Shown piece after piece: positions 29,123-38,973 of a stretch of 64,000 nucleotides of DNA (position 1 is the stretch's first letter; each line of letters begins with the position of its first letter). The position numbers and the translations under genes were made by a program. Source of the DNA: Alphaproteobacteria bacterium (GTDB lineage: Bacteria > Pseudomonadota > Alphaproteobacteria > Rhizobiales > Xanthobacteraceae); contig JBBCGH010000001.1 of NCBI GenBank assembly GCA_037200445.1, positions 2,356,001-2,420,000 on the forward strand, read 5' to 3'. The notes under the pieces are model-generated. The model ran no database searches. It had not been told where the DNA came from and saw only the letters and a program-made list of their open reading frames with translations.

Positions 29123-29821
29123 TCAGTTTCCGCGCAGTACCAGCCGGTCGCCGCGCACCTCCGAGCTCTTCAACCGGTTGAGGAAGCTCATGCCGAGCAG
29201 GCTCATGCGCAACTGGCCCGGCTGCGCGATTAGCGCGGGCACCTGGCGCTCCTCGATGCCGCCGACCCTGATGCGGTCGAGCGTGACGGGCGCGGCGCGC
29301 GTGCGGCCGTTCGCGGTCTCGACCGGCACGGAAAAGTTCAGGAAATCGAGCGGCAGGCCTGCGGCCTTGGCGGCTTCCTGGGTCAGCACCACGGCGCTCG
29401 CGCCCGTATCGTAGACGGTCGAGATGTGCGCGCCGTTGATCTCGACGACGATCTGGAATTCGCCGCGATTGCCGCGCGCGATTTCAACCGTGCCGCCGCG
29501 CGAGAGCGCGCGCCCGGGCATGAGCTCGGAGAGCACGCGATCGGCGACGTCGCGCAGATCGTGCCGGTACGTGTATCCGACCGCGAGCAGGAGCCCGATG
29601 ACGACCCAGAACATCGCGGCCTGGAACGCTTCCGCGATGCGCTCGCGGAACAGCGCCAGCACCGCGCCGCCGATGAAGATGAGCAGGGCAATCTTGTAGA
29701 CGAGCGAGGCGAAATCCCCGGTCTCGAGCCCGCCGATCGTGCCCTGGTCGTGGCGCAGGATGAGTGCCAAGAGGCCAATGCCGATGATCAGCAGCAGAAA
29801 CCAGAGGGCGCGGCCTCTCAT
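29123..29821 (-). CDS. Retropepsin-like clan AA aspartic protease (TIGR02281 type)
   Basis: The protein has 232 residues. Three N-terminal membrane helices (about 4-21, 40-60, 66-85) are followed by a periplasmic retropepsin-like domain with the catalytic motif VYDTGASAVVLT and VGGIEERQVPALI. The end GMSFLNRLKSSEVRGDRLVL fits the family. Its natural substrate is unknown. The start overlaps the stop of the upstream DUF1289 gene by four bases, so the two are translationally coupled. Confidence 0.87.
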   Translation of the reverse strand: MRGRALWFLLLIIGIGLLALILRHDQGTIGGLETGDFASLVYKIALLIFIGGAVLALFRERIAEAFQAAMFWVVIGLLLAVGYTYRHDLRDVADRVLSELMPGRALSRGGTVEIARGNRGEFQIVVEINGAHISTVYDTGASAVVLTQEAAKAAGLPLDFLNFSVPVETANGRTRAAPVTLDRIRVGGIEERQVPALIAQPGQLRMSLLGMSFLNRLKSSEVRGDRLVLRGN

Positions 29822-30027
29822 CGTCCACTCTCGCGCACGCTTGTCTCAAGCGCGCCGATCCCGTGCGCAGCGCGGCGTTGCGGCAGCTCGGTCATGATCC
29901 GGTGGCGTTCGCTCTCGCTGAACGACATCCACCGCCCGACCTCGTCCAGCGTGCGGCCGCATCCGCGGCACAACCCCGATCGCGGATCGATGGTGCAGAC
30001 CTTGGTGCAGGGGGAAACGATGGCCAT
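29818..30027 (-). CDS. DUF1289 Cys-rich protein
   Basis: A 69-residue protein beginning MAIVSPCTKVCTIDPRSGLC. Its four cysteines (PCTKVC ... LCRGC) form the DUF1289 signature and suggest a small zinc or Fe-S site. GCGRTLDEVGRWMSFSESER is the conserved family core. Function unknown. The stop overlaps the start of the aspartic protease gene (ATGA). Confidence 0.88.
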   Translation of the reverse strand: MAIVSPCTKVCTIDPRSGLCRGCGRTLDEVGRWMSFSESERHRIMTELPQRRAAHGIGALETSVRESGR

Positions 30028-30090
30028 TGGGAGCGGCAGCCTGGTTGCGATTCGGAACGCAACATAGGGGCGAAGGATCGCAATGCAAAC

Positions 30091-31653
<1,563 letters not shown>

Positions 31654-31776
31654 TCGGGAGCGCTCATCATCCGGGAATTGTGGCTTGTTTGTGCATCATA
31701 AACCTTAAGGGCGGCCTGAAAGACTTGGTTAACGCCGCGTTGGCAGCTACTCTCGCAGTGAATTCAGGGGGTTTTG

Positions 31777-32385
31777 ATGAAGCTTTACGACGGCGGTCGC
31801 GCACCGAACCCGCGCCGCGTTCGCATCTTCCTCGCCGAGAAGGGCATGTCGATCCCGGTCGAGAAGATCGATCTCGCGAACCTCGAACACAAGACCGCGG
31901 AATTCACCGCGCTCAACCCGTTGCAGCGCGTGCCTGTGCTGGTGCTGGACGACGGGACCGTGATCACCGAGTCGATTGCGATCTGCCGCTACATCGAGGG
32001 CCTGCGTCCGCAACCGCCGCTGTTCGGCCGGGGCGCGCTTGAAGAATCGCTGGTCGAGATGTGGAACAGGCGCGTTGAGCTGAACCTCTACCAGGCCGTG
32101 GCGGCCGTGTTCCGCCACACCAATCCGGCCATGAAGGACTACGAGTCGCAGATCCCCGAATGGGGCGAGGCGAACCGGCCGCGCGTATTCGACTTCCTGG
32201 GGCTGCTCGACCGCGAGCTGAAGGATCGCCTGTTCGTGGCCGGCGATCATTACACGGTTGCCGACATCACGACGCTGGTCGCGGTGGATTTCATGCGGCC
32301 CGCAAAGCTGATGATGCCGGAGGATTTCGCCAACCTGCGGCGCTGGCATACGCAGGCCAGCGAGCGTCCGAGCGCGACGGCCTGA
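31777..32385 (+). CDS. Glutathione S-transferase
   Basis: The protein has 202 residues. A thioredoxin-like N-terminal domain (MKLYDGGRAPNPRRVRIFLA ... RVPVLVLDDGTVITESIAI) contains the cis-Pro VPVL and the glutathione-binding ES pair. The helical C-terminal domain carries the N-capping motif YTVADITTLVAVDF. It conjugates or isomerises electrophiles with glutathione. ATG 31777 has an AGGGGG site close upstream. The metallo-beta-lactamase-fold gene begins two bases after its stop, so the two may act in one operon. Confidence 0.92.
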   Translation: MKLYDGGRAPNPRRVRIFLAEKGMSIPVEKIDLANLEHKTAEFTALNPLQRVPVLVLDDGTVITESIAICRYIEGLRPQPPLFGRGALEESLVEMWNRRVELNLYQAVAAVFRHTNPAMKDYESQIPEWGEANRPRVFDFLGLLDRELKDRLFVAGDHYTVADITTLVAVDFMRPAKLMMPEDFANLRRWHTQASERPSATA

Positions 32386-32387
32386 AC

Positions 32388-33131
32388 ATGCAGCTCACCA
32401 TCGTGGGATCGGGCGATGCGTTCGGCTCCGGCGGGCGGTTCAATACCTGCTTTCGTCTCGAAGCTGTCGGCAAGACATTCCTGATCGATTGCGGGGCGTC
32501 CACCCACGTGGCGCTGAATGCACATGGCATCGATCCAAACACGATCGACGCAATCATCCTCAGTCACCTGCACGGCGACCACTTCGGCGGCATTCCGTTT
32601 CTGCTCCTGTACGGCCAATTCTTGAGCCCGCGCGAGCGGCCGCTCTTGATCGCGGGGCCGCCCGGTTCGACGGAGCGGATCAACGTGCTGGTCGAAGCGT
32701 GCTTCCCCCGCTCGACAAAAAACAAATGGCGCTTTCCCTGGAGCGTGACGGAAATCCCGGTCGGTCTGCCGGCGAACGTGCTCGGGCTCAGCGTCGTCAG
32801 CGCCGAGGTGATCCATTTCTCGGGCGCGCCGTCGACGGCACTGCGGATCAGCGACGGGGCGAAGACGTTTTCCTATTCGGGCGACACCCAATGGACCGAC
32901 GCGCTGTTGCCGATCGCCCGCGGCGCAGACCTGTTCATTGTCGAGTGCTACAATTACGACCGCGAACTGAACGGTCATCTGAACTGGGCAACGATCAAGC
33001 AGCGGCTGAAGGACTTCAACGCCCGGCGCGTGATGCTCACGCACATGAACCCGACGATGCTTGCCAGGGTGGACGAAGCCAAAGCCGCAGGCGTTCTCGT
33101 CGCCGAGGATGGGCTTGCGCTCGATCTGTGA
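32388..33131 (+). CDS. Metallo-beta-lactamase-fold hydrolase
   Basis: The protein has 247 residues. The metal motif is SHLHGDHFGG (HxHxDH). Further ligands are suggested by VIHFSG, YSGDTQW and LTHMNPTML. The opening MQLTIVGSGDAFGSGGRFNT resembles the RNase Z/ElaC-like and phosphodiesterase branch, though it is shorter than RNase Z. The substrate is unknown. ATG 32388 lies two bases after the transferase stop, so translation is probably coupled. Confidence 0.87.
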   Translation: MQLTIVGSGDAFGSGGRFNTCFRLEAVGKTFLIDCGASTHVALNAHGIDPNTIDAIILSHLHGDHFGGIPFLLLYGQFLSPRERPLLIAGPPGSTERINVLVEACFPRSTKNKWRFPWSVTEIPVGLPANVLGLSVVSAEVIHFSGAPSTALRISDGAKTFSYSGDTQWTDALLPIARGADLFIVECYNYDRELNGHLNWATIKQRLKDFNARRVMLTHMNPTMLARVDEAKAAGVLVAEDGLALDL

Positions 33132-33232
33132 ATGCCGGATGAACGGCGCTATCGGCGTTCCGTTAGTTTGATGCCCTCAATCCGGCGCAGTCTCGGTCGA
33201 AATTCGAATTCAAGCTCCATTGGGGAATTACA

Positions 33233-35197
33233 ATGTTCCGCCGGCTCCTCGTCAGCCTCGCCGCAGTCGTGGCGTCGTGTTTCCTGCTTGCGGCTTCGGC
33301 AAGCGCACAGCAGCGCATCGCGCTTGTCATCGGCAACGCGGCCTATCCGAAAGGGCCGATCGCGCATTCGCTTGCTGACGGCGGTCTGGTCGCCGAAGCG
33401 CTGACCAGCGTCGGGTTCGACATCGTCGAGGGCGCCGACGTCAATTCGGGAGATTTTCGCCGCTTGTTCGGCGAATTCCTCGCCAAGGTGAACGCCGCGG
33501 GCCCCGATGCGATCGCGTTCATCTATTACTCCGGTTATGCGGTCCAGTTCGAGGGCGACAACTATCTGATTCCGGTCGACGCGCAGCTCAACCGCGACAG
33601 TGAAATCCCGATTCAGGGCGTGCGGCTGTTCGACCTCCTGCGCCCGCTCGCCGATACGCCTGCGACGACCAAGATCGTCGTTCTCGATGCGGCACGCGCG
33701 CTGCCGTTCCAGATCGAGGGCGGGCGTCTCGCGCCGGGTCTTGGCGCAATCGAAGCGGCGCCCAATCTTCTCGTCGCATTCTCCTCGGCGCCCGGCACGA
33801 TCGCGCCGGACGGGGCAGGGCCCTACGGCGCCTATGCGACGGCCATCGCCGAGATGGTGCGCGAGCCCGGGCTCGACATCGACACGATGTTCGCGCGCAT
33901 CCGCCTACGCACCAACGAGGCGACGCAAGGGGCGCAGACGCCATGGGAAGTTTCGCAGCTCCAGCAGATCGCCATGCTGGTGCCCGGCCAGCCGAGTGCG
34001 CCGCCTCTCGGTGCGCAGGGTTTCCTGGCGCCGCCGCAAACCCAGGTCGGCGCGCCCGTGGTGCGTCACCGCGCGCCGCCGCGTCCGATCCAGGATATCG
34101 GCCCGGAGGAGGCTTATGCCTACGCGGTCGAGGCCGACGATCTGCCGGTCTATGTGGACTATGTCCAGGTCTATCCGAACAGTCCTTACGCGCCGCGCGT
34201 GTGGGCGATGATCCGCGCGCGCCGGGAGGCGCTGGTGTGGCGCGAGGCGCTGCTGGTCAACTCACCGGACGCCTACTGGACCTATCTCGAACGCTATCCG
34301 GACGGGCTTTATATCTTCGACGCGCGCCGGCGCCTGCGGCGCCTTGCGGCCGGCGACCGCCCGCCGCCCGGCTGGCGCAGGATGGAATTCGCCGGACTGC
34401 CGCCGCCGCTCGCGGGGGAGCCGGTGGGGATCATCTCGGTTCTTCCGCCGGCTCCGCCGCCGCGCCGCTATCTTGGACCGCCGCCGGCGTTCATCGTCGG
34501 GTTGCCGCCGCCTGCCGCAGGCGGGGGCGGGCTGTGGCGCAGGCCGCAGCCCTCATTCCCGGTCATCGTGACGCCGCCTCCGGGCCCGCGGCCCGGCTTC
34601 CAGGGCCGTCCTCCCGGGGTGGGCGTGGTGACACCGCCCGGGATGCCGCCCGGCGTGAAAGGCCCGCCGCCGCAAGGGCAGCCCAAGATCGTCAACCAGC
34701 CTCCTCCGGGCTCGCCTCCTGCAGGTCAGCCGCCCGTTTTCAGAGGCGGCCCGCCGCCGCAGAGCCAACCCAAGATCGTCAATCAGCCTCCGCCCGGCCC
34801 GCCGCCGGCACCGCCCGCGGTCAAAGGCCCGCCGCCGCAGGGCCAGCCCAAAATCGTGAACCAGCCGCCTCCTGGTCCTGCACCCGGCGGTCCGCCGCCC
34901 GGATGGAAAGGCCCGCCTCCGCAGGGCCAGCCGAAGATCGTGAACCAGCCGCCCCCGGGGCCTGCGCCGCAGATGCGAGGCGCGCCGCCGGCGCCGCAGC
35001 TGCAGCCGCCGCGGCCGCCGCAAGTTGCCGCACCGCCTCCGCCCCGCGCGCCTGCGCCGCCGCCTCCGCCACCGGGTCCCCCGCCGCAGGCGAAGGGGCC
35101 GCCCCCTGGCACGGCGCCGCAGGCGAAAGGCCCGATCCCGAGAGGGCAATTGCCAAAATGCGCCGTCACCGGCGGCAAGCAGCCGTGCCAGCCTTGA
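33233..35197 (+). CDS. Secreted pseudo-caspase (caspase-fold, catalytic dyad lost) with Pro-rich repeat tail
   Basis: The protein has 654 residues. Its signal peptide is cleaved after ASASAQ (about residue 26). The caspase/metacaspase-like domain (about 27-240) starts RIALVIGNAAYP. The block that is normally YYSGHG reads YYSGYAVQFEGDNYLIPVDA, placing Tyr102 where the catalytic His should be. The block normally LDACR reads VVLDAARALPF, placing Ala154 where the Cys should be. A helical repeat segment (about 290-375) and a long Pro/Gly-rich tail follow. The tail has four copies of a QPKIVNQPPPG unit and ends CAVTGGKQPCQP. The fold is clear but proteolysis is not expected, so a scaffold or binding role is inferred. 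Confidence 0.88.
   Translation: MFRRLLVSLAAVVASCFLLAASASAQQRIALVIGNAAYPKGPIAHSLADGGLVAEALTSVGFDIVEGADVNSGDFRRLFGEFLAKVNAAGPDAIAFIYYSGYAVQFEGDNYLIPVDAQLNRDSEIPIQGVRLFDLLRPLADTPATTKIVVLDAARALPFQIEGGRLAPGLGAIEAAPNLLVAFSSAPGTIAPDGAGPYGAYATAIAEMVREPGLDIDTMFARIRLRTNEATQGAQTPWEVSQLQQIAMLVPGQPSAPPLGAQGFLAPPQTQVGAPVVRHRAPPRPIQDIGPEEAYAYAVEADDLPVYVDYVQVYPNSPYAPRVWAMIRARREALVWREALLVNSPDAYWTYLERYPDGLYIFDARRRLRRLAAGDRPPPGWRRMEFAGLPPPLAGEPVGIISVLPPAPPPRRYLGPPPAFIVGLPPPAAGGGGLWRRPQPSFPVIVTPPPGPRPGFQGRPPGVGVVTPPGMPPGVKGPPPQGQPKIVNQPPPGSPPAGQPPVFRGGPPPQSQPKIVNQPPPGPPPAPPAVKGPPPQGQPKIVNQPPPGPAPGGPPPGWKGPPPQGQPKIVNQPPPGPAPQMRGAPPAPQLQPPRPPQVAAPPPPRAPAPPPPPPGPPPQAKGPPPGTAPQAKGPIPRGQLPKCAVTGGKQPCQP
34658..34962 (+). 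repeat. In-frame tandem repeat in pseudo-caspase tail
   Basis: Four units of about 80-87 bases begin near 34661, 34748, 34826 and 34910. Each encodes a GPPPQxQPKIVNQPPPG core with variable Pro/Ala/Gly linkers. DNA identity is imperfect, with several synonymous differences, so the array is not very recent. Confidence 0.8.
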
Positions 35198-35274
35198 GGC
35201 GGGCACGGCGCCTGCCGTAGTTTTCACGAGGAGCGCGCGCCGCGTTACAAGGGGCGATGAGAATGGAGCCACGC

Positions 35275-35505
35275 ATGAAAGCGTTCATCACCGCACTCAT
35301 GATCGCGCTCGCGACGGTACCGGGCCTGCTGGCGCTGACGGCGCCGGCGAGTGCGCAGTTCAAAGGGATGACCAAGCCGGTGTCCAAAGAAAGGGAGGAA
35401 GCCGAGCAAGCCCAGAAAAAGAAGGCGCAAGACGACGGCCAATACAAATCGTCGATCGAGCGCCTGCCCGACAAGAAGTTCGATCCTTGGGCGAATATGC
35501 GCTGA
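35275..35505 (+). CDS. Small secreted protein, unknown function
   Basis: A 76-residue protein with a signal peptide (MKAFITALMIALATVPGLLA ... PASAQ). The charged mature part of about 50 residues is KEREEAEQAQKKKAQDDGQY followed by the ending DKKFDPWANMR. The C-terminal DPWxxxR pattern recurs in short exported proteins of this bacterial order, judged from memory. ATG 35275 has GGAG at six bases; an in-frame start at 35257 is less likely. It follows the pseudo-caspase gene by 77 bases on the same strand. No biochemical role can be assigned. Confidence 0.72.
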   Translation: MKAFITALMIALATVPGLLALTAPASAQFKGMTKPVSKEREEAEQAQKKKAQDDGQYKSSIERLPDKKFDPWANMR

Positions 35506-35559
35506 TACCTGAGCGGCGCGGTGCGAGGCAACGCGCCGCCTTCGGTCGTACGGAAAAGA

Positions 35560-35691
35560 TTACTTCTTGCCGATCATGTAGCCGGGTTGTTTTGCCTGGC
35601 CCCCGGCCGTGGCGACGCCCTTCTGTTTTTGGTTATGCTCCGCCTTCGGCTTCTTCTTTTCCTTGTTGCTGCGCATTTGACCCTTGGCCAT
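35560..35691 (-). CDS. Lys-rich 43-residue protein, unknown function
   Basis: A very short but convincing gene, encoding MAKGQMRSNKEKKKPKAEHN and ending GYMIGKK. The ribosome site AAGGAGGA stands five bases before the ATG and is near-perfect. The product is strongly basic, with no membrane helix. It may bind nucleic acid or ribosomes, but that is only inference from charge. It lies downstream of and on the same strand as the dehydrogenase gene. Confidence 0.72.
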   Translation of the reverse strand: MAKGQMRSNKEKKKPKAEHNQKQKGVATAGGQAKQPGYMIGKK

Positions 35692-35751
35692 GGCATCCTC
35701 CTTAAGATTAGTCCGTGAACGGACCATCGAGTTTAACAGATTCTACGACGA

Positions 35752-36618
35752 TCAGCGCTCCAGCCGTGCCAGCAGGCTGGACGTATCCCAGCGCCCGCCA
35801 CCCATCTTCTGCACCTCCGAATAAAACTGATCGACCAGCGCCGCGACCGGCAGGTGCGCGCCCGAGCGGCGCGCCTCGGCCAGGCTGATCGACAGATCCT
35901 TGCGCATCCAGTTCACCGCAAAGCCGAAGTCGTATTTGCCGGCGTTCATGGTCTTGTAGCGGTTCTCCATCTGCCAGGATTGCGCGGCGCCCTTGGAGAT
36001 CGTCTCGATCACGGCCTCGACGTCGAGCCCGGCTTTCTTGGCGAAATGGATGCCTTCCGAAAGGCCCTGCACCAGCCCCGCGATGCAGATCTGGTTCACC
36101 ATCTTGGTGAGCTGGCCGGCGCCGGCGGGTCCGAGCAGCTTGCACATGCGTGCGTATGAGGCGGAGATGATCTTCTCGGCGCGACCGTAGGGCTCCGTGT
36201 CGCCGCCGCACATCACGGTGAGCACGCCGTTCTGCGCGCCCGCCTGGCCGCCCGACACCGGCGCGTCGACGAAATGGAAGCCGCCCTTCTTCGCCTGCTC
36301 GTAAAGCTCGCGCGCGACCTCGGCCGAGGCCGTGGTGTGATCGACGAACACCGTGTTCTTGCCCATTTTCGGGAAGGCGGCGGCAGCGACGGCGCGCACG
36401 TCGTTGTCGTTGCCGACGCACATCATGACGAGGTCTTGTCCCGCGACCGCTTCCTCCGGGGTCTTGGCGACTTTTCCGCCGCCGTATTCCTTGACCCACG
36501 CTTCCGCTTTCGCGGCGGTCCGGTTGTAGACCGTCAGCTCATGGCCGCCCTTGTTTTTCAGGTGCCCGGCCATCGGATAGCCCATCACGCCCAACCCTAG
36601 AAACGCGACCTTCGCCAT
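35752..36618 (-). CDS. 3-hydroxyisobutyrate dehydrogenase-family oxidoreductase
   Basis: The protein has 288 residues. The N-terminal NAD(P) motif is AFLGLGVMGYPMAGHL. The substrate-binding block is FVDAPVSGGQAGAQNGVLTV, and GPAGAGQLTKMVNQ carries the catalytic Lys. The family includes 3-hydroxyisobutyrate, tartronate-semialdehyde and glyoxylate reductases; the exact acid is not resolved. ATG 36618 (MAKVAFLG) is preceded by GGAGGACATG, and the overlapping ATGs at 36621 and 36630 are less likely. Confidence 0.9.
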   Translation of the reverse strand: MAKVAFLGLGVMGYPMAGHLKNKGGHELTVYNRTAAKAEAWVKEYGGGKVAKTPEEAVAGQDLVMMCVGNDNDVRAVAAAAFPKMGKNTVFVDHTTASAEVARELYEQAKKGGFHFVDAPVSGGQAGAQNGVLTVMCGGDTEPYGRAEKIISASYARMCKLLGPAGAGQLTKMVNQICIAGLVQGLSEGIHFAKKAGLDVEAVIETISKGAAQSWQMENRYKTMNAGKYDFGFAVNWMRKDLSISLAEARRSGAHLPVAALVDQFYSEVQKMGGGRWDTSSLLARLER

Positions 36619-36688
36619 CATGTCCTCCATGCCGGAACGGTGTGCCGCTCCGATCCCGTCAGGTCATTGCGACGGCTGATGGACCGCG

Positions 36689-37408
36689 TCAACCGGTCTG
36701 GGGGTCGTCGGAGGGCTTCATGAAACTGGCGAGGTTGAGCGGCGGCCCGACTTCGGTTGCGGGCGGGGCGGCGCTCTCCGCATGCCCCCAAAGCCGCGCG
36801 AGCTCGTCGATGCCGCCGTTGAAGCGGCTGCGGTCGCACGTCCCGCGGCCGCCGATGCCGACGATCGCGTAGGGGCCTTCGCCGTGCTCGCCGTCGGTGT
36901 ACTGCCACATCGTCCAGGCCGGCCAGGTCGGCGGCACGCTGAGCACCGCACCGTATTCGGCGCGCCAGAGCCAGCATTGCCGCAGCGTTTCGTTGATGCT
37001 GCCGCCGAGCAGGCTGCCCACGAGCGAGTCGGAATAGAAACCCGGATAACGGCCGGTCTCTCTGAACACCTCGGTGACGAATTGCTCGGCCTGCGCAAGG
37101 GTCATGGTGTCGTCGCCGTTCTGCTCGAAATCGAGCGCGAGCAGATCCTGCGGGCCGGGATTGACGACCGAGAGAAAGAAACGCGCCTGCGCCGCGCCGT
37201 CGGCATTGGTGCCGAAGTGATAGGCACCCCACCACAGGCCGGCCGCGACGGCATGCCGGTGCCGCCACGCATAAGTCGGATCGCGATCAAAGGTGCCCTG
37301 CGTCGCCTTGTGAATCACGCCGACGATGCCGCTCGCCCGGATATCCGGAAAGCTTACGACCTCATTGTAGTGGGAGAGGTCGATCACCACGTTGAGGGGG
37401 TCGGCCAT
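36689..37408 (-). CDS. Glycoside hydrolase family 25 lysozyme
   Basis: The protein has 239 residues. The GH25 pattern comprises NVVIDLSHYNEVVSFPDIRA, GVIHKATQGTF, WGAYHFG and the catalytic acidic pair in LLALDFEQNGDD. WTMWQYTDG is also typical. It should cut the N-acetylmuramic acid beta-1,4 bond of peptidoglycan. No signal peptide is visible, so it is either cytoplasmic, exported by an unusual route, or released on lysis as in phage endolysins. No phage genes are nearby. The tail of about 30 residues is Pro-rich. Confidence 0.9.
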   Translation of the reverse strand: MADPLNVVIDLSHYNEVVSFPDIRASGIVGVIHKATQGTFDRDPTYAWRHRHAVAAGLWWGAYHFGTNADGAAQARFFLSVVNPGPQDLLALDFEQNGDDTMTLAQAEQFVTEVFRETGRYPGFYSDSLVGSLLGGSINETLRQCWLWRAEYGAVLSVPPTWPAWTMWQYTDGEHGEGPYAIVGIGGRGTCDRSRFNGGIDELARLWGHAESAAPPATEVGPPLNLASFMKPSDDPQTG

Positions 37409-37545
37409 GATGCGCCTGCGTTGCTTGTGGACGTTCGAACTCTAAGCGTACCGCGATCGCAGAACAATTTGACCACGAAATGACCGCTTGATCGCGTGTG
37501 GCGGATGCTGCATTGGGCTTTGCGAGCGAGCCGGAGAAAGACTTG

Positions 37546-38685
37546 ATGGCGCTGAAAGAGGACGTGCTCGCGGCGCTTGCCGCGGTGAAGAGCCCCGACG
37601 GCGCGCCGCTGACCGCGACCGGAAAGCTCTCCGATGTGGTGGCGAGCGACGGGAAGGTGTTCTTCTCAATCACCGTCGATGCCGGCGTGGTCCCGCAATG
37701 GGAGCCCGTGCGCAAGGCCGCAGAGGCCGCCGTGCGTGCGGTGCCCGGCGTGACGTCCGCGATGGTCGCGCTGACCGGCGAGCGGACCCCGGGCTCGCCG
37801 CGTCCGGCGCCACCACCGCCGCGAGCGGGTGGAAACGGTCACGGGCACGCCCATGCGCCGCGTGGCGAGCGCCCGGTACAGGGCCCGCCCGGTGTCGGGG
37901 CGATCGTCGCGGTTGCCTCCGGCAAGGGCGGTGTCGGCAAGTCGACCACCGCGATCAACCTCGCGCTGGGCTTGCGCGACCTCGGTCTCAAGGTCGGCGT
38001 GCTCGATGCCGACATTTACGGTCCCTCGGTGCCGAAGCTGCTTGCGATCCGCGGGCGGCCGGAGACACTTGGCGGCAATCGTTTGCGGCCGATGACCGGG
38101 TACGGACTGACCGTGATGTCGATCGGCTTCCTCGTCGCCGAGGAAACGCCGATGATCTGGCGCGGGCCGATGGTGATGTCGGCGCTCACCCAGATGCTGC
38201 GCGAGGTGGAGTGGGGCACGCTCGACGTGATGATCGTCGACATGCCGCCCGGAACCGGCGACGCGCAGCTCACCATGGCGCAGCAGGTACCGCTCGCCGG
38301 TGCGGTGATCGTCTCGACCCCGCAGGACCTTGCGCTGATCGATGCACGCCGCGGCGTCGAGATGTTCAAGCGCGTGAACGTGCCGGTGCTCGGCATCATC
38401 GAGAACATGAGCTACTTCGTCTGCCCGAAATGCGGCGAGCGGCATGATATTTTCGGCCATGGCGGCGCGCATGCGGAAGCCGACAAGCTCGGCGTGCCGT
38501 TCCTCGGCGAGGTCCCGCTGCACATGGCGATCCGCGAGACGTCGGATGCCGGGCGGCCCGTGGTGGCGACCGACCCGGATGGGCCGCAGGCCAAGGTCTA
38601 TCGCGAGATCGCGGGCCGCGTGCGCGAACAGTTGCAGGGCAGGGGGGCGGGACGTACGGCGCCGAAGATTGTGATCGAGGCGTAG
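37546..38685 (+). CDS. mrp: Iron-sulfur cluster carrier Mrp/ApbC
   Basis: The protein has 379 residues. An N-terminal MIP18-like (DUF59) domain (about 1-85) is followed by a Pro/Gly/His-rich linker (about 88-110) and a deviant Walker A P-loop GKGGVGKST (residues 126-134). The C-terminal CPKC (Cys293, Cys296) binds the bridging 4Fe-4S cluster. It delivers clusters to apoproteins. ATG 37546 (MALKEDVLAAL) matches the family start and has GAGAAAG upstream. An open frame from 37498 is unlikely. Confidence 0.95.
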   Translation: MALKEDVLAALAAVKSPDGAPLTATGKLSDVVASDGKVFFSITVDAGVVPQWEPVRKAAEAAVRAVPGVTSAMVALTGERTPGSPRPAPPPPRAGGNGHGHAHAPRGERPVQGPPGVGAIVAVASGKGGVGKSTTAINLALGLRDLGLKVGVLDADIYGPSVPKLLAIRGRPETLGGNRLRPMTGYGLTVMSIGFLVAEETPMIWRGPMVMSALTQMLREVEWGTLDVMIVDMPPGTGDAQLTMAQQVPLAGAVIVSTPQDLALIDARRGVEMFKRVNVPVLGIIENMSYFVCPKCGERHDIFGHGGAHAEADKLGVPFLGEVPLHMAIRETSDAGRPVVATDPDGPQAKVYREIAGRVREQLQGRGAGRTAPKIVIEA

Positions 38686-38688
38686 GGC

Positions 38689-38973
38689 TCAATCGCGCAG
38701 TTCACGGCCGTAGATGCGCACGATCACGACCGTGTCGCGTTCGTAGTCGATGCGGTATCGGAGCACATAAGCGCCGCGGCCAAACGGGACGACCAATTCG
38801 CGATAGCCGGGCCTTGCGGCGGGACGTCCTCCCTCGGGCAGATCACGCAGCGAATGCGCCGCCGCGAACAACATGTCGACAGCTCTTTGAGAGAGACTCT
38901 CGCCGTGCGGTTGGAGGAATTGGCGGAGCCGAATGAGATCGGCCCGAGCTCGCGTTAGGAGGACGACTTGCAC
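38689..38973 (-). CDS. ParE/RelE-type toxin
   Basis: A 94-residue protein. The N-terminal strand (MQVVLLTRARADLIRLRQFL) and C-terminal sheet (RPGYRELVVPFGRGAYVLRY ... VIVRIYGRE) fit the ParE branch, whose members poison DNA gyrase. Mode of action is inferred from family only. Its start overlaps the antitoxin's 3' end by 19 bases. It is convergent with mrp, with three bases between stops. Confidence 0.87.
   Translation of the reverse strand: MQVVLLTRARADLIRLRQFLQPHGESLSQRAVDMLFAAAHSLRDLPEGGRPAARPGYRELVVPFGRGAYVLRYRIDYERDTVVIVRIYGRELRD

Noticed and set aside
33943-35220. Second forward frame over the Pro-rich part of the pseudo-caspase gene
   Set aside because: Pro/Gly-rich GC-heavy repeats keep all frames open. 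The caspase frame carries signal peptide, fold and repeat; the other frame shows no domain.
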